Positions 1-8,306 of a stretch of 52,346 nt of DNA are shown here, one piece after another. A program made the translations under genes and the position numbers. Position 1 is the first letter of the stretch. Every line of letters begins with the position of its first letter. This stretch comes from Bacteroidales bacterium (lineage in GTDB: Bacteria > Bacteroidota > Bacteroidia > Bacteroidales > UBA932): contig DUNA01000004.1 of assembly GCA_012839605.1 (NCBI GenBank), positions 1-52,346 on the forward strand, given 5' to 3'. The notes below the pieces were generated by a model that saw only the letters and a program-made list of their open reading frames with translations, had not been told where the DNA came from and made no database searches.

Positions 1-1
1 A

Positions 2-76
2 CTGAACAACTTAACCATTGATGAATTTTGGGAACAGTATAATGCTAAAAAAGAATCTATTAATAATGCAGCTTAA
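2..76 (+). CDS. C-terminal fragment of an unidentified protein
   Basis: An open frame enters from the left edge and ends at TAA 74-76, giving 24 residues ending ...KKESINNAA. I do not recognise the family. The piece is hydrophilic and looks like the tail or linker of a larger protein. It is in the same frame as the SPOR-domain segment at 95-385, from which only TAA 74-76 and TAG 92-94 separate it. It could therefore be the middle of one broken gene rather than a true C-terminus. Confidence 0.4.
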   Translation: MNNLTIDEFWEQYNAKKESINNAA

Positions 77-94
77 CTTTTTGTCTCAAATTAG

Positions 95-385
95 TTTGCA
101 ATTCCAAAGCCTGTTACAGAAATAGCTAAACCAATAAGCGGATATCGCCTGCAATTTGCGACTCTTAGAGAACCGCTTAAAGATGCAGAAAGTTACTTTG
201 CTCGCTTGTCTCAAAAATTACCCACCTTGCACATTTCCGTAATACAAGACGAAACGGGTCTGTACAAATACGTCTCTCAAATATTCACTACACGTAAAGA
301 AGCTGTGCATTGGATGCAACTGATTAACGCTTTGGGCTGGAAAGACTGCTTCCTTAAGAAAGAAGAAACCTCTAGTAAAAACTAG
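95..385 (+). pseudogene. SPOR-domain remnant lacking a start codon
   Basis: The frame from after TAG 92-94 to TAG 383-385 encodes about 96 residues with a SPOR-like pattern: GYRLQFATL, then LHISVIQDETGLYKYVSQIFTTRKEA, closing with an aromatic/basic tail. SPOR domains bind glycan strands stripped of stem peptides, usually at division sites. It resembles the SPOR tail of the amidase at 44594-45697. The first in-frame ATG lies close to the C-terminus, and no plausible ATG, GTG or TTG start precedes the domain. With two in-frame stops upstream, the simplest reading is a gene broken in its linker. A rare start codon or a sequencing error is possible. Confidence 0.45.
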
Positions 386-393
386 AGGTTTCT
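364..393 (+). terminator. 13-bp hairpin at the end of the SPOR remnant
   Basis: A perfect inverted repeat (arms 364-376 and 381-393, loop AAAA) overlaps the TAG stop of the SPOR segment. No T-run follows, so intrinsic termination may be weak. It also separates this transcript from the tRNA on the other strand. Confidence 0.5.
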
Positions 394-402
394 GTATGGT
401 TG

Positions 403-477
403 TGGGAGTTGGGAGATTCGAACTTCCGACCCCCTGCTTGTAAGGCAGGTGCTCTAAACCAGCTGAGCTAAACTCCC
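403..477 (-). tRNA. tRNA-Val (anticodon UAC)
   Basis: The reverse strand folds as a complete 75-nt cloverleaf. The acceptor stem is GGGAGTT/AACTCCC with discriminator A, followed by a 4-bp D stem and a CCTGC/GCAGG anticodon stem around CTTACAA (anticodon TAC, valine). A five-base variable loop and a TTCGAAT T-loop follow. CCA is not encoded, as the bases after the discriminator read CAACCA. The T stem (GGAAG/CTCCC) has an A·C mismatch at its central pair, which is unusual. It stands alone downstream of folC on the same strand. Confidence 0.95.
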
Positions 478-508
478 AAAAGGGATTGCAAATATACGCG
501 TATTTTTT

Positions 509-1777
509 TTACGTGCAAAAAAAGTTTGCAATTGCATCTGCAACTGTAAAAGTGCTGCCTGTGACAAGAATCAAATCTTTGGCTCCTGCACTTGACAAAG
601 CTTCTAAATAAGCCGCTCGTACATCAGGTATTGTTTTCCCTATAAAGCCCTGTTTTACGGCCCAATCCCTAAGAGCAGTTGCCGGTAAAGCTCTGTCAAT
701 AGACGGCTGTGTAAAAAAGTATGTAGCATCGCGCGGCAACAAGTTGGCCATCGGAAACAATGCCTTTTCCCGAACAATTCCGTAAACCACAAACAAATGT
801 TCATATTTTTCTACGGATAGTTGTTCTTTCAAATACGACAAACCGTCTGCGTTGTGTCCTGTATCCAGGATAACTGCCGGGTTTTCACAGACACGTTCCC
901 ATCTTCCGCGCAAACCGGTACGTGTTTGATAATACAGCAAGCCCTCAGTTATGGATTGTTGCGTAATGGACGCAAATCTGTCAGGATACGTTTCTTTCAA
1001 TACCCACAAAGCACTTAATGCCGTATTGGCATTTCTCTTCTGGTACAAATTGTTGTTTTCTAACGAATACTCTTTACAAGTACTTTCATAAGCGCCAATC
1101 CATTTTGACCCAAGTTGAAAGGCCTGTTTTTTTATTATCGGAAATGAAGCTGCGTCGTATTCCCCCAACACTACGGGAATACCGCTTTTGATGATTCCGG
1201 CTTTTTCTTTGGCAATTTCCTCTTTGGTCTGACCTAAAATATCGCAATGATCCAGGCCTATATTTGTAATTATGGAAAGCAAAACAGATTGAGAGCTAAG
1301 GATGTTTGTTGAATCAAGCCGCCCCCCTAGTCCCGTTTCTATAATGGCTATATCCACTTTTTGTGTTGCAAAATACTGAAAGGCCATTGCCGTTGTCATA
1401 TCAAAGAAGGAGGGTTTTTCATCTCCTATTTCCGGCAGGCGATTTTCAAAAAATTCTGTTACAAAAGAGGTTACACTCTCCTCTGAAATCATTTGACCGT
1501 TTACTTTAATCCTCTCTCTAAAATCTATGAGATGCGGAGAGGTATACAAACCTGTACGCAATCCCGCCGTTTGTAAGACAGAAGCCATCATATGTGCTAC
1601 AGATCCTTTGCCGTTTGTACCGGCTATATGGATACATGGATACGACAATTGAGGATTCCCCAACCAAGAGATCAAAGACAGCATACGGGCCGGATAGGGT
1701 TTGTATCCATCCATACCTGTCTTCTGGTATTGAGGGAAATGTGTAATAAGATACGTTACCGCCTTACTGTAATTCAT
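509..1777 (-). CDS. folC: Bifunctional folylpolyglutamate synthase / dihydrofolate synthase
   Basis: This protein of about 422 residues is a Mur-ligase-type ATP-dependent enzyme. It joins glutamate to dihydropteroate and adds further glutamates to folates in the cytoplasm. The P-loop reads AGTNGKGSVAHM near residue 51, followed by SPHLIDFRERI and the ligase motifs IIETGLGGRLDSTN, GLDH and LDTGHNADG. I start it at ATG 1777 (MNYSKAVTYL), which matches the usual family N-terminus. A start nine codons further upstream at 1804 would pass the likely promoter (TACATTCG, 1785-1792). It is divergent from phoH, with 39 bp between start codons. Confidence 0.93.
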   Translation of the reverse strand: MNYSKAVTYLITHFPQYQKTGMDGYKPYPARMLSLISWLGNPQLSYPCIHIAGTNGKGSVAHMMASVLQTAGLRTGLYTSPHLIDFRERIKVNGQMISEESVTSFVTEFFENRLPEIGDEKPSFFDMTTAMAFQYFATQKVDIAIIETGLGGRLDSTNILSSQSVLLSIITNIGLDHCDILGQTKEEIAKEKAGIIKSGIPVVLGEYDAASFPIIKKQAFQLGSKWIGAYESTCKEYSLENNNLYQKRNANTALSALWVLKETYPDRFASITQQSITEGLLYYQTRTGLRGRWERVCENPAVILDTGHNADGLSYLKEQLSVEKYEHLFVVYGIVREKALFPMANLLPRDATYFFTQPSIDRALPATALRDWAVKQGFIGKTIPDVRAAYLEALSSAGAKDLILVTGSTFTVADAIANFFCT

Positions 1778-1784
1778 AATGGTG

Positions 1785-1792
1785 CGAATGTA
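1785..1792 (-). promoter_or_regulatory. Probable folC -7 box TACATTCG
   Basis: The reverse strand matches the Bacteroidetes -7 consensus TAnnTTTG at all but one defined base. Seven bases separate it from the ATG at 1777, so the leader would be only a few bases. It supports the shorter folC start. Confidence 0.4.
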
Positions 1793-1804
1793 TGCTTTTT
1801 TCAT

Positions 1805-1812
1805 TACATTTG
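1805..1812 (+). promoter_or_regulatory. phoH -7 box TACATTTG, nearly leaderless
   Basis: A perfect TAnnTTTG box ends four bases before the phoH ATG at 1817. In Bacteroides such boxes are centred near -7, so transcription should begin within about two bases of the start codon. No clear -33 TTTG is seen. Confidence 0.6.
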
Positions 1813-1816
1813 CCAG

Positions 1817-3148
1817 ATGACAACTCTCCCAAAAATTTTCGTATTAGATACCAACGTATTGTTGCACGACCACCAAGCACTTAGAAATTTTCAAGAAAAC
1901 GATCTGGTAATTCCCATCATAGTGCTAGAAGAATTGGATCGTTTCAAAAAAGGGAATGAACAAATCAATTACAATGCACGGGAGTTCTCTCGGGAATTGG
2001 ATCGCATCTTAGGCGATAAAATGTTGGATGGTTGGATTGGTATGGGAAACGGCAGAGGACGACTGAAAGTAGAACCGGGTCACCCTTTTCCCGAATCTTT
2101 AAAAGCTGCTTTTTACAGAGATATACCGGATCATCGCATTTTATCTACCACTCATTTTATAAAAGAAAAACACCCGGAACGGAAAGTAATCCTGGTCACC
2201 AAAGACATCAACTTACGCATCAAGTCAAAAGCCTTGGGTATAGAAGCCCAAGATTACTTAACAGACAAAGTCAAAGATGAAAACATTACCATCTTATCTA
2301 AAGGGATTGTGCATCTGCCACAAGTACCTTCAGATATTATGGCTCAATTGTATCAGTCACCCGACGGACTGGACGCTGCAGCCATCCCTTTAAAAAATGC
2401 GTACCACAACCAGTATTACGTACTGCAAAACAAAGACGGGTCTGCTATGGCCAGGTACAATGCGTCGCAAAAAAGACTCATTCCTGTACCGGGTCATAGG
2501 GCGTACGGCATAACCCCACGTAACAGCGAACAAAATTTCGCATTGGATGCACTTCTTGACGAAAACATCAAATTGGTATCCATAACGGGAATAGCCGGAA
2601 CCGGAAAGACACTTTTATCATTGGCTGCTGCCCTTGCGCTTGAAAGAGAATACGATCAGATTATGTTATCCCGCCCTGTTATCCCCCTTAGGAGTCAGGA
2701 GGTGGGATTTTTACCCGGAGATATCAAAGAAAAACTAGCACCGTACATGCTTCCCTTAATGGACAATTTGAGCGTCATCAAGGGGAACCTCAAATCCAAC
2801 AGCCGGGAATATGTACGTATAGAAGAAATGCAGCGTAATGAAAAATTATTGATTGCACCATTGGCCTATATTCGTGGGAGAAGCCTTTCCAAGGTGTTTT
2901 TTATTGTTGACGAATCACAAAACCTTACCCCTCACGAAGTCAAAACCATCATTACCAGAGCCGGAGAAGGCACCAAATTGGTGTTTACAGGCGATATTCA
3001 TCAAATAGACCAACCGTACTTAGATAGACACTCTAACGGACTCACTTATTTGACAGACAAGATGTTAGGTCAAGACCTCTTTGCTCATATAAACTTAGTC
3101 AAAGGAGAAAGAAGCCGTTTGGCAGAGCTGGCTGGTACAATATTGTAA
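1817..3148 (+). CDS. PIN-PhoH family ATPase (PhoH2/YlaK type)
   Basis: The 443-residue protein has two domains. An N-terminal PIN nuclease domain begins FVLDTNVLLHD and carries further acidic residues such as EELDRFKKG. A C-terminal PhoH ATPase has Walker A GIAGTGKTLL near residue 257, Walker B FFIVDESQN and the sensor-like FTGDIHQID. PIN-PhoH proteins studied elsewhere unwind and cleave RNA using ATP, so a role in RNA turnover is likely, though the physiological substrate is unknown. I chose ATG 1817 because the family motif begins there and a promoter box ends at 1812. Codons further upstream run antisense through folC. Confidence 0.9.
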   Translation: MTTLPKIFVLDTNVLLHDHQALRNFQENDLVIPIIVLEELDRFKKGNEQINYNAREFSRELDRILGDKMLDGWIGMGNGRGRLKVEPGHPFPESLKAAFYRDIPDHRILSTTHFIKEKHPERKVILVTKDINLRIKSKALGIEAQDYLTDKVKDENITILSKGIVHLPQVPSDIMAQLYQSPDGLDAAAIPLKNAYHNQYYVLQNKDGSAMARYNASQKRLIPVPGHRAYGITPRNSEQNFALDALLDENIKLVSITGIAGTGKTLLSLAAALALEREYDQIMLSRPVIPLRSQEVGFLPGDIKEKLAPYMLPLMDNLSVIKGNLKSNSREYVRIEEMQRNEKLLIAPLAYIRGRSLSKVFFIVDESQNLTPHEVKTIITRAGEGTKLVFTGDIHQIDQPYLDRHSNGLTYLTDKMLGQDLFAHINLVKGERSRLAELAGTIL

Positions 3149-3157
3149 CTTTTTTAT

Positions 3158-3165
3158 TATTTTTG
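3158..3165 (+). promoter_or_regulatory. ppdK -7 box TATTTTTG
   Basis: A perfect TAnnTTTG box lies just after the phoH stop and predicts a leader of about 47 bases before the ppdK ATG at 3217. Confidence 0.55.
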
Positions 3166-3216
3166 CAAGTCAAAATCGGATATTTATCTATTATCTAATC
3201 TTACTTATATAAATTT

Positions 3217-5937
3217 ATGTCAGAAATTAAAAGAGTTTACAGCTTTGGTGGGAAAACCGCCGAAGGTGATGGTACTATGAGAAATCTGTTAGGTGGCAAA
3301 GGAGCCAACTTAGCAGAAATGTGTCTTTTGGGGATGCCTGTACCTGCAGGTTTCACTATTACCACAGATACTTGCACAGAGTACTATGCATTGGGATGTA
3401 ACTACCCCCAAGGATTGGCAGAAGAAGTTGAAAAAGCACTGAAAAAGACAGAAGAGGTGATGGAAGCTCGTTACGGAGATCCTCAAAACCCCCTGCTGTT
3501 ATCTTGTCGCTCAGGTGCAAGAAGCTCTATGCCCGGTATGATGGAAACAGTGCTTAACATTGGACTGTGTGCAGAAACCATCGAAGGACTGATCAAAAAA
3601 ACAAACAATCCACGCTTTGTGTACGATGCATACCGTCGTCTGATTATGATGTATTCAGATGTAGTTATGGAAAAAGCAGAAGGCATTGAGCCGGAAGAAG
3701 GAAAAGGAATCCGTGTGCAGTTGGATGGACTGATGCAGAAAATGAAAGCTGACAAAGGATACAAAAGCGATACAGACCTCACGGCAGAAGATTTAAAAGA
3801 CCTCTGTGATATATTCAAGGAAAAAGTACAAGAAGTACTGGGTAAACCTTTCCCTGACAACGCCATGGAACAGCTCTGGGGCAGTATAGGTGCCGTATTG
3901 AAATCTTGGAACGGAAAACGCGCCATTGCCTACCGCCGGATTGAAGGCATTCCTGATGAGTGGGGTACAGCCGTTACCGTACAATCTATGGTCTACGGAA
4001 ACATGGGTGAAAACTCGGCAACAGGTGTTGCTTTTTCACGCAACCCGGCTACGGGAGAAGCCAAGTTTTACGGAGAGTGGCTTTTGGATGCACAAGGTGA
4101 AGACGTAGTTGCAGGAATCAGAACTCCCAGCCCGCTTAACGAAGCTACAAAAACAGAACAGACCAAAGATATACCTTCGTTGGAATCTGTAATGCCTAAA
4201 GCTTACCAAGAGCTGGATCAAATCCAGAAAAACTTGGAAGCCCATTTCCGCGATATGCAAGATATTGAGTTTACCATTCAAGAAGGCAGACTTTGGATGT
4301 TGCAATGCCGTGTTGGCAAACGAACGGGTGTGGCAGCTCTGAATATGGCTATGGATATGGTGGCAGAAGGGCTGATAGATAAAAAAACAGCCGTTATGCG
4401 TGTAGCTCCTGCGCAGCTGGACGAACTACTCCATCCCATTCTTGATTCCAATTCAGAAAAGAAGGCAAAAGTAGTAGCCAGAGGTTTGCCGGCCGGACCG
4501 GGCGGTGCCGTTGGCCAGATAGTCTTTACGGCAGAAGACGCCGTTGCTTGGCACAGTCAAGGCAAACGCGTTATCCTGGTAAGAGAAGAAACCAATCCTG
4601 AGGATGTGGAAGGTATGCGTGTAGCAGACGGACTGCTTACGGCTCGCGGAGGTATGACTTCTCATGCCGCATTGGTTGCTCGCGGATGGGGCAAATGCGC
4701 TATTGTAGGTTGTGAAGCAGTACACTTAGACGTAGATAAACGCATCATGACCATCAACGGAAAAGAATATCCGGAAGGTACCGTATTCAGCCTGAACGGA
4801 ACGCGTGGTTTTGTATACGATTCCAAAATAGAAACCATGGATGCTTCTGAAAATCCCAGGTTTAAAGAATTTATGGATATGGTAGACACTTTCCGCACCA
4901 TGGGCGTTCGTGCCAACGCCGACACTCCGGAAGCCGCACAAACGGCTTTAGATTTTGGAGCAGAAGGAATAGGACTTTTCCGCATTGAACACATGTTTTA
5001 CGGATTGAACGCAGAGGCTCCTCTGAGCAAATTGCGTAAAATCATTTTGTCGGAAAATGCAGAGGAAAGGCAACAAGCTATAAACGAGCTGGCTCCTTAT
5101 GTTAAAGTGGCTGCTAAAGAGACCTTGCGTGTAATGGACGGTTTGCCGCTTACGTTCCGTTTGCTTGACCCGCCTTTGCACGAATTTGTTCCTCAAACAT
5201 TAGAGATACAAAAAGAATTGGCAGAAGAGCTGAATATCAGTGTAGAAGAAATCATCAGACGTTCCGACCTGCTGAAAGAAGTCAACCCCATGATGGGACA
5301 TCGCGGAGTACGTCTGGGAATCTCCTACCCCGAGATTTCTGAAATGCAGATCCGTGCCATCTTTTCCGCTACAGCAGAATTGATTAAGGAAGGTTTGAAA
5401 CCCATACCCGAGATTATGGTCCCCGTGACCCTTAGTGTCAAAGAATTGGACGATCAGAAAGCCATATGCGACAGGGTACATAAAGAAGTAGAGGAAGAAT
5501 TTGGAATCTCGTTTACATACGTATACGGAACCATGATTGAAATCCCGCGTGCTACCCTGCTGGCCGATGAAATGGCTCGCAACGCTGAATTTTTCTCCTT
5601 TGGAACCAACGACCTCACCCAAATGACGTATGGATTTTCCAGGGACGATATAGGCTCTTTCTTAGGTGAATACATAGATAAGAAGATCCTTCCTTTTGAC
5701 CCGTTCCAGCACATTGATGAAGAATCGGTTGGAGTACTTATGGAAACAGCCGTTGAAAAAGGCCGCTCTACAAATCCCGGCATAGAGTTGGGTATTTGCG
5801 GTGAGCACGGCGGAGATCCCCAGTCTGTACATTTTTGCTACAAACTGGGACTTACCTACGTTTCTTGTTCACCCTTCAGGATTCCTATTGCAAGACTGGC
5901 TGCTGCACAAGCTGCCATTATGGATACTAAATCCTAA
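3217..5937 (+). CDS. ppdK: Pyruvate, phosphate dikinase
   Basis: At 906 residues this has the usual bacterial length. The enzyme interconverts pyruvate + ATP + Pi and phosphoenolpyruvate + AMP + PPi in the cytosol, and in anaerobic Bacteroidales commonly works in PPi-linked glycolysis. The N-terminal nucleotide-binding domain (GGKGANLAEM; CRSGARSSMPGMM) is followed by the swivelling phosphohistidine domain GGMTSHAALVARGWGK, with the catalytic His near residue 483. The C-terminal TIM-barrel pyruvate site includes GLFRIEHMF, FGTNDLTQM and GICGEHGGDP with its catalytic Cys. It has its own promoter and a strong terminator downstream, so it is probably a single-gene unit. Confidence 0.97.
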   Translation: MSEIKRVYSFGGKTAEGDGTMRNLLGGKGANLAEMCLLGMPVPAGFTITTDTCTEYYALGCNYPQGLAEEVEKALKKTEEVMEARYGDPQNPLLLSCRSGARSSMPGMMETVLNIGLCAETIEGLIKKTNNPRFVYDAYRRLIMMYSDVVMEKAEGIEPEEGKGIRVQLDGLMQKMKADKGYKSDTDLTAEDLKDLCDIFKEKVQEVLGKPFPDNAMEQLWGSIGAVLKSWNGKRAIAYRRIEGIPDEWGTAVTVQSMVYGNMGENSATGVAFSRNPATGEAKFYGEWLLDAQGEDVVAGIRTPSPLNEATKTEQTKDIPSLESVMPKAYQELDQIQKNLEAHFRDMQDIEFTIQEGRLWMLQCRVGKRTGVAALNMAMDMVAEGLIDKKTAVMRVAPAQLDELLHPILDSNSEKKAKVVARGLPAGPGGAVGQIVFTAEDAVAWHSQGKRVILVREETNPEDVEGMRVADGLLTARGGMTSHAALVARGWGKCAIVGCEAVHLDVDKRIMTINGKEYPEGTVFSLNGTRGFVYDSKIETMDASENPRFKEFMDMVDTFRTMGVRANADTPEAAQTALDFGAEGIGLFRIEHMFYGLNAEAPLSKLRKIILSENAEERQQAINELAPYVKVAAKETLRVMDGLPLTFRLLDPPLHEFVPQTLEIQKELAEELNISVEEIIRRSDLLKEVNPMMGHRGVRLGISYPEISEMQIRAIFSATAELIKEGLKPIPEIMVPVTLSVKELDDQKAICDRVHKEVEEEFGISFTYVYGTMIEIPRATLLADEMARNAEFFSFGTNDLTQMTYGFSRDDIGSFLGEYIDKKILPFDPFQHIDEESVGVLMETAVEKGRSTNPGIELGICGEHGGDPQSVHFCYKLGLTYVSCSPFRIPIARLAAAQAAIMDTKS

Positions 5938-5968
5938 AGCTGCTGAACGGCTGAACTTTAGTACAATC

Positions 5969-6005
5969 AAAAACCGACTGAAGAACACCTTCTCAGTCGG
6001 TTTTT
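5969..6005 (+). terminator. Intrinsic terminator after ppdK
   Basis: Arms 5969-5981 and 5993-6005 form a 13-bp stem (core ACCGACTGA/TCAGTCGGT) whose 3' arm ends in TTTTT. Only two bases separate the T-run from the galE promoter box. Confidence 0.85.
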
Positions 6006-6007
6006 CT

Positions 6008-6015
6008 TATCTTTG
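6008..6015 (+). promoter_or_regulatory. galE -7 box TATCTTTG, nearly leaderless
   Basis: A perfect TAnnTTTG box lies five bases before the galE ATG at 6021 and abuts the ppdK terminator. The predicted start site is within about three bases of the start codon. Confidence 0.6.
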
Positions 6016-6020
6016 CTTTC

Positions 6021-7040
6021 ATGAAGACCATACTTATTACAGGAGGAGCAGGCTACATAGGAAGCCACACGGCTGTTGAACTGGTGGCTGCCGGTTACCA
6101 GGTTGTAGTAGTAGACAACTTGTCCAATGCAGACACAACGTGTCTGAAAGGTGCAGAAAAAATAACGGGACGTTCCTTGCCGTTTTATGAAATAGATTGC
6201 TGTTGCAAGGAAGATCTACAAACTGTTTTCAAAAAACACCCGATAGACGGTGTGATTCATTTTGCAGCCTTTAAAGCCGTAGGAGAAAGTGTTGAAAAGC
6301 CCTTGATGTATTATAAAAACAACCTTACGTCTTTTCTAACGGTACTTGAAGTATTGTTGGAGAACGGCGGGGGGAACATAGTCTTTTCTTCTTCTGCGAC
6401 TGTTTACGGACAACCGGATATACTACCGGCAACAGAAGATACTCCCAGAGGGGTGGCTACCAATCCATACGGCAACACCAAGCAAATATGCGAAGACATC
6501 TTAACCGATGCCGTAAAAGCTCACCCCACATTACAGGGAATCATACTCAGGTACTTCAATCCTATTGGAGCACACCCTTCAGCCCTCATGGGAGAATTGC
6601 CACGTGGAGTACCCAACAACTTGGTGCCTTTTATTACTCAAACAGCCGCAGGCGTTAGAGATGTGTTGCAGATTTTTGGAAGCGATTACAACACGCCCGA
6701 CGGAACGGCTTTACGGGATTATATAGATGTCAACGACTTGGCACGGGCACATGTAAGTGCGCTGCAGAAAATGTACACAAAAAACGACCCCGGCTCTTGT
6801 GAAATTTACAATGTGGGAACAGGACAGCCTCTTTCTGTACTGGAACTCGTTCAAAAGTTCTGTGCAGTAAACAACATAAAAGTGAAGTATAAAATGGCAG
6901 GCAGAAGACAAGGAGACGTAGAAGCCGTTTGGGCCAACACATCGCTAGCCAACAAACATTTGCAATGGAAGGCAGAAGTGCCTGTAGAAGAAACATTGGC
7001 CCGTGCCTGGGCCTGGGAGAAAAAAATACGTGACTTATGA
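6021..7040 (+). CDS. galE: UDP-glucose 4-epimerase
   Basis: The 339-residue short-chain dehydrogenase-type epimerase interconverts UDP-glucose and UDP-galactose with tightly bound NAD. It serves galactose use and envelope sugar supply. The NAD-binding glycine motif GGAGYIGSHTA lies at residues 8-18. SSSATVYG is followed by the catalytic YxxxK as YGNTK, and LRYFNPIGAHPSALMGE is the substrate-binding segment. The start is the first ATG after the terminator and promoter. The stop overlaps the following dgt start (ATGA), so the two are translationally coupled. Confidence 0.96.
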   Translation: MKTILITGGAGYIGSHTAVELVAAGYQVVVVDNLSNADTTCLKGAEKITGRSLPFYEIDCCCKEDLQTVFKKHPIDGVIHFAAFKAVGESVEKPLMYYKNNLTSFLTVLEVLLENGGGNIVFSSSATVYGQPDILPATEDTPRGVATNPYGNTKQICEDILTDAVKAHPTLQGIILRYFNPIGAHPSALMGELPRGVPNNLVPFITQTAAGVRDVLQIFGSDYNTPDGTALRDYIDVNDLARAHVSALQKMYTKNDPGSCEIYNVGTGQPLSVLELVQKFCAVNNIKVKYKMAGRRQGDVEAVWANTSLANKHLQWKAEVPVEETLARAWAWEKKIRDL

Positions 7041-8296
7041 ACAAAAAAATGGTACCGGATTTATTTAAAAAAGTACAAATAGGACCTAACAACCCCAAAT
7101 GGGAACAATCGCTGCAAAGAGGGCGGGAATTTTTCCCTCATGAAGAAAAGCCCGACGAAACACGTTCTCCTTTTTACAGGGATTATTCGCGCATCCTACA
7201 TTGTACATCGTACCGACGTTTAAAACACAAAACTCAGGTGTTTTTTGCTACGCAGAACGACCACATCTGCACACGTATGGAGCATGTGAACCACGTGGCT
7301 TCCATCAGTTATACTATTTCTAAATTCATGGGGCTGAATACAGAACTTACCCAGGCCATTGCTCTGGGCCATGATCTGGGTCACAGTCCGTTTGGACACG
7401 AAGGAGAAACCTTGTTGTCTGAAATTATGCAAGAGTGGGATGGTACTTTTTGGCATGAAAAGAACGGCCTGTATACGGCAGACAAAATAGCGACTCTCCC
7501 CAATGCTTACGGTATTCATAAGAATCTCAGACTTACGTATGCTGTTCGGGACGGAATCATTTCCCATTGTGGAGAAGCAGATGAAAACGGGTTGTTTCCC
7601 AGAGTACAAGCCATTGATTTGGATCAAATCAAAAGACCCAACCAATACATGCCTTATACTTGGGAAGGATGCGTAGTCAAACTGTCAGATAAAATTGCTT
7701 ATCTGGGTCGTGATATTGAAGACGCCATTGAACTCAATCTGTTGGAACCCGATCGCCTGGAAGAACTGAACAAACTGCTTCGTAAGGTTCCCCTTCCCCG
7801 GGGCGTGGAAGACAACAAACCTCTGGTAGCTAACAATACGGCTCTGATAGAGCTGTTTATCAAAGACCTGTGTACCCACTCCTCTCCGGAAGAAGGCATG
7901 CATTTTTCTCATAAATATTTTGACCTGCTGGTAGAGATCAAAGAGTTCAATTACCGACATATTTATTACCATCCTCGGTTGCAGTATTATCAAGAATATG
8001 CGCGTTGCATTATCCGGACTGTCTTTGATTTTCTGGATAAATTTTACGATAAGGACTTACTTGGGAATATAGAAGGCAGCATGTATAAATTTCCAACGTT
8101 GTTACGGTATTTTAAAGAATGGCTCATCAAATACAGCTCTTTAGATCCGGAATCCAGAAAAGAAGCCGGGTTTGAAAACGATATTGTGTACGATGTATCA
8201 GACCCCATTCAATACAAGAGAGCCGTAATAGATTATATAGCCGGTATGACAGACAATTTTGCCATACGCGTGTACCATGAAATCATCTCTTTCTAA
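7037..8296 (+). CDS. dgt: dGTP triphosphohydrolase-like HD-domain protein
   Basis: The 419-residue protein belongs to the dGTPase branch of the HD phosphohydrolases, which split dNTPs into nucleoside and tripolyphosphate and so tune dNTP pools. Diagnostic segments are YRRLKHKTQVF, RMEHVNHVASIS, and the metal site ALGHDLGHSPFGHEGE with its HD pair. KLSDKIAYLGRDIEDA supplies the last conserved Asp. It overlaps galE by four bases and ends ten bases from the convergent serpin gene. Exact nucleotide preference cannot be read from sequence. Confidence 0.9.
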   Translation: MNKKMVPDLFKKVQIGPNNPKWEQSLQRGREFFPHEEKPDETRSPFYRDYSRILHCTSYRRLKHKTQVFFATQNDHICTRMEHVNHVASISYTISKFMGLNTELTQAIALGHDLGHSPFGHEGETLLSEIMQEWDGTFWHEKNGLYTADKIATLPNAYGIHKNLRLTYAVRDGIISHCGEADENGLFPRVQAIDLDQIKRPNQYMPYTWEGCVVKLSDKIAYLGRDIEDAIELNLLEPDRLEELNKLLRKVPLPRGVEDNKPLVANNTALIELFIKDLCTHSSPEEGMHFSHKYFDLLVEIKEFNYRHIYYHPRLQYYQEYARCIIRTVFDFLDKFYDKDLLGNIEGSMYKFPTLLRYFKEWLIKYSSLDPESRKEAGFENDIVYDVSDPIQYKRAVIDYIAGMTDNFAIRVYHEIISF

Positions 8297-8306
8297 TCCT
8301 TTCCGG

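Noticed and set aside
5200-5622. 140-codon frame antisense to ppdK
   Set aside because: Lies wholly inside a well-conserved gene, composition is that of a shadow frame, and no family pattern is seen. The same holds for the other antisense frames in ppdK, secA, pheT and lptD.
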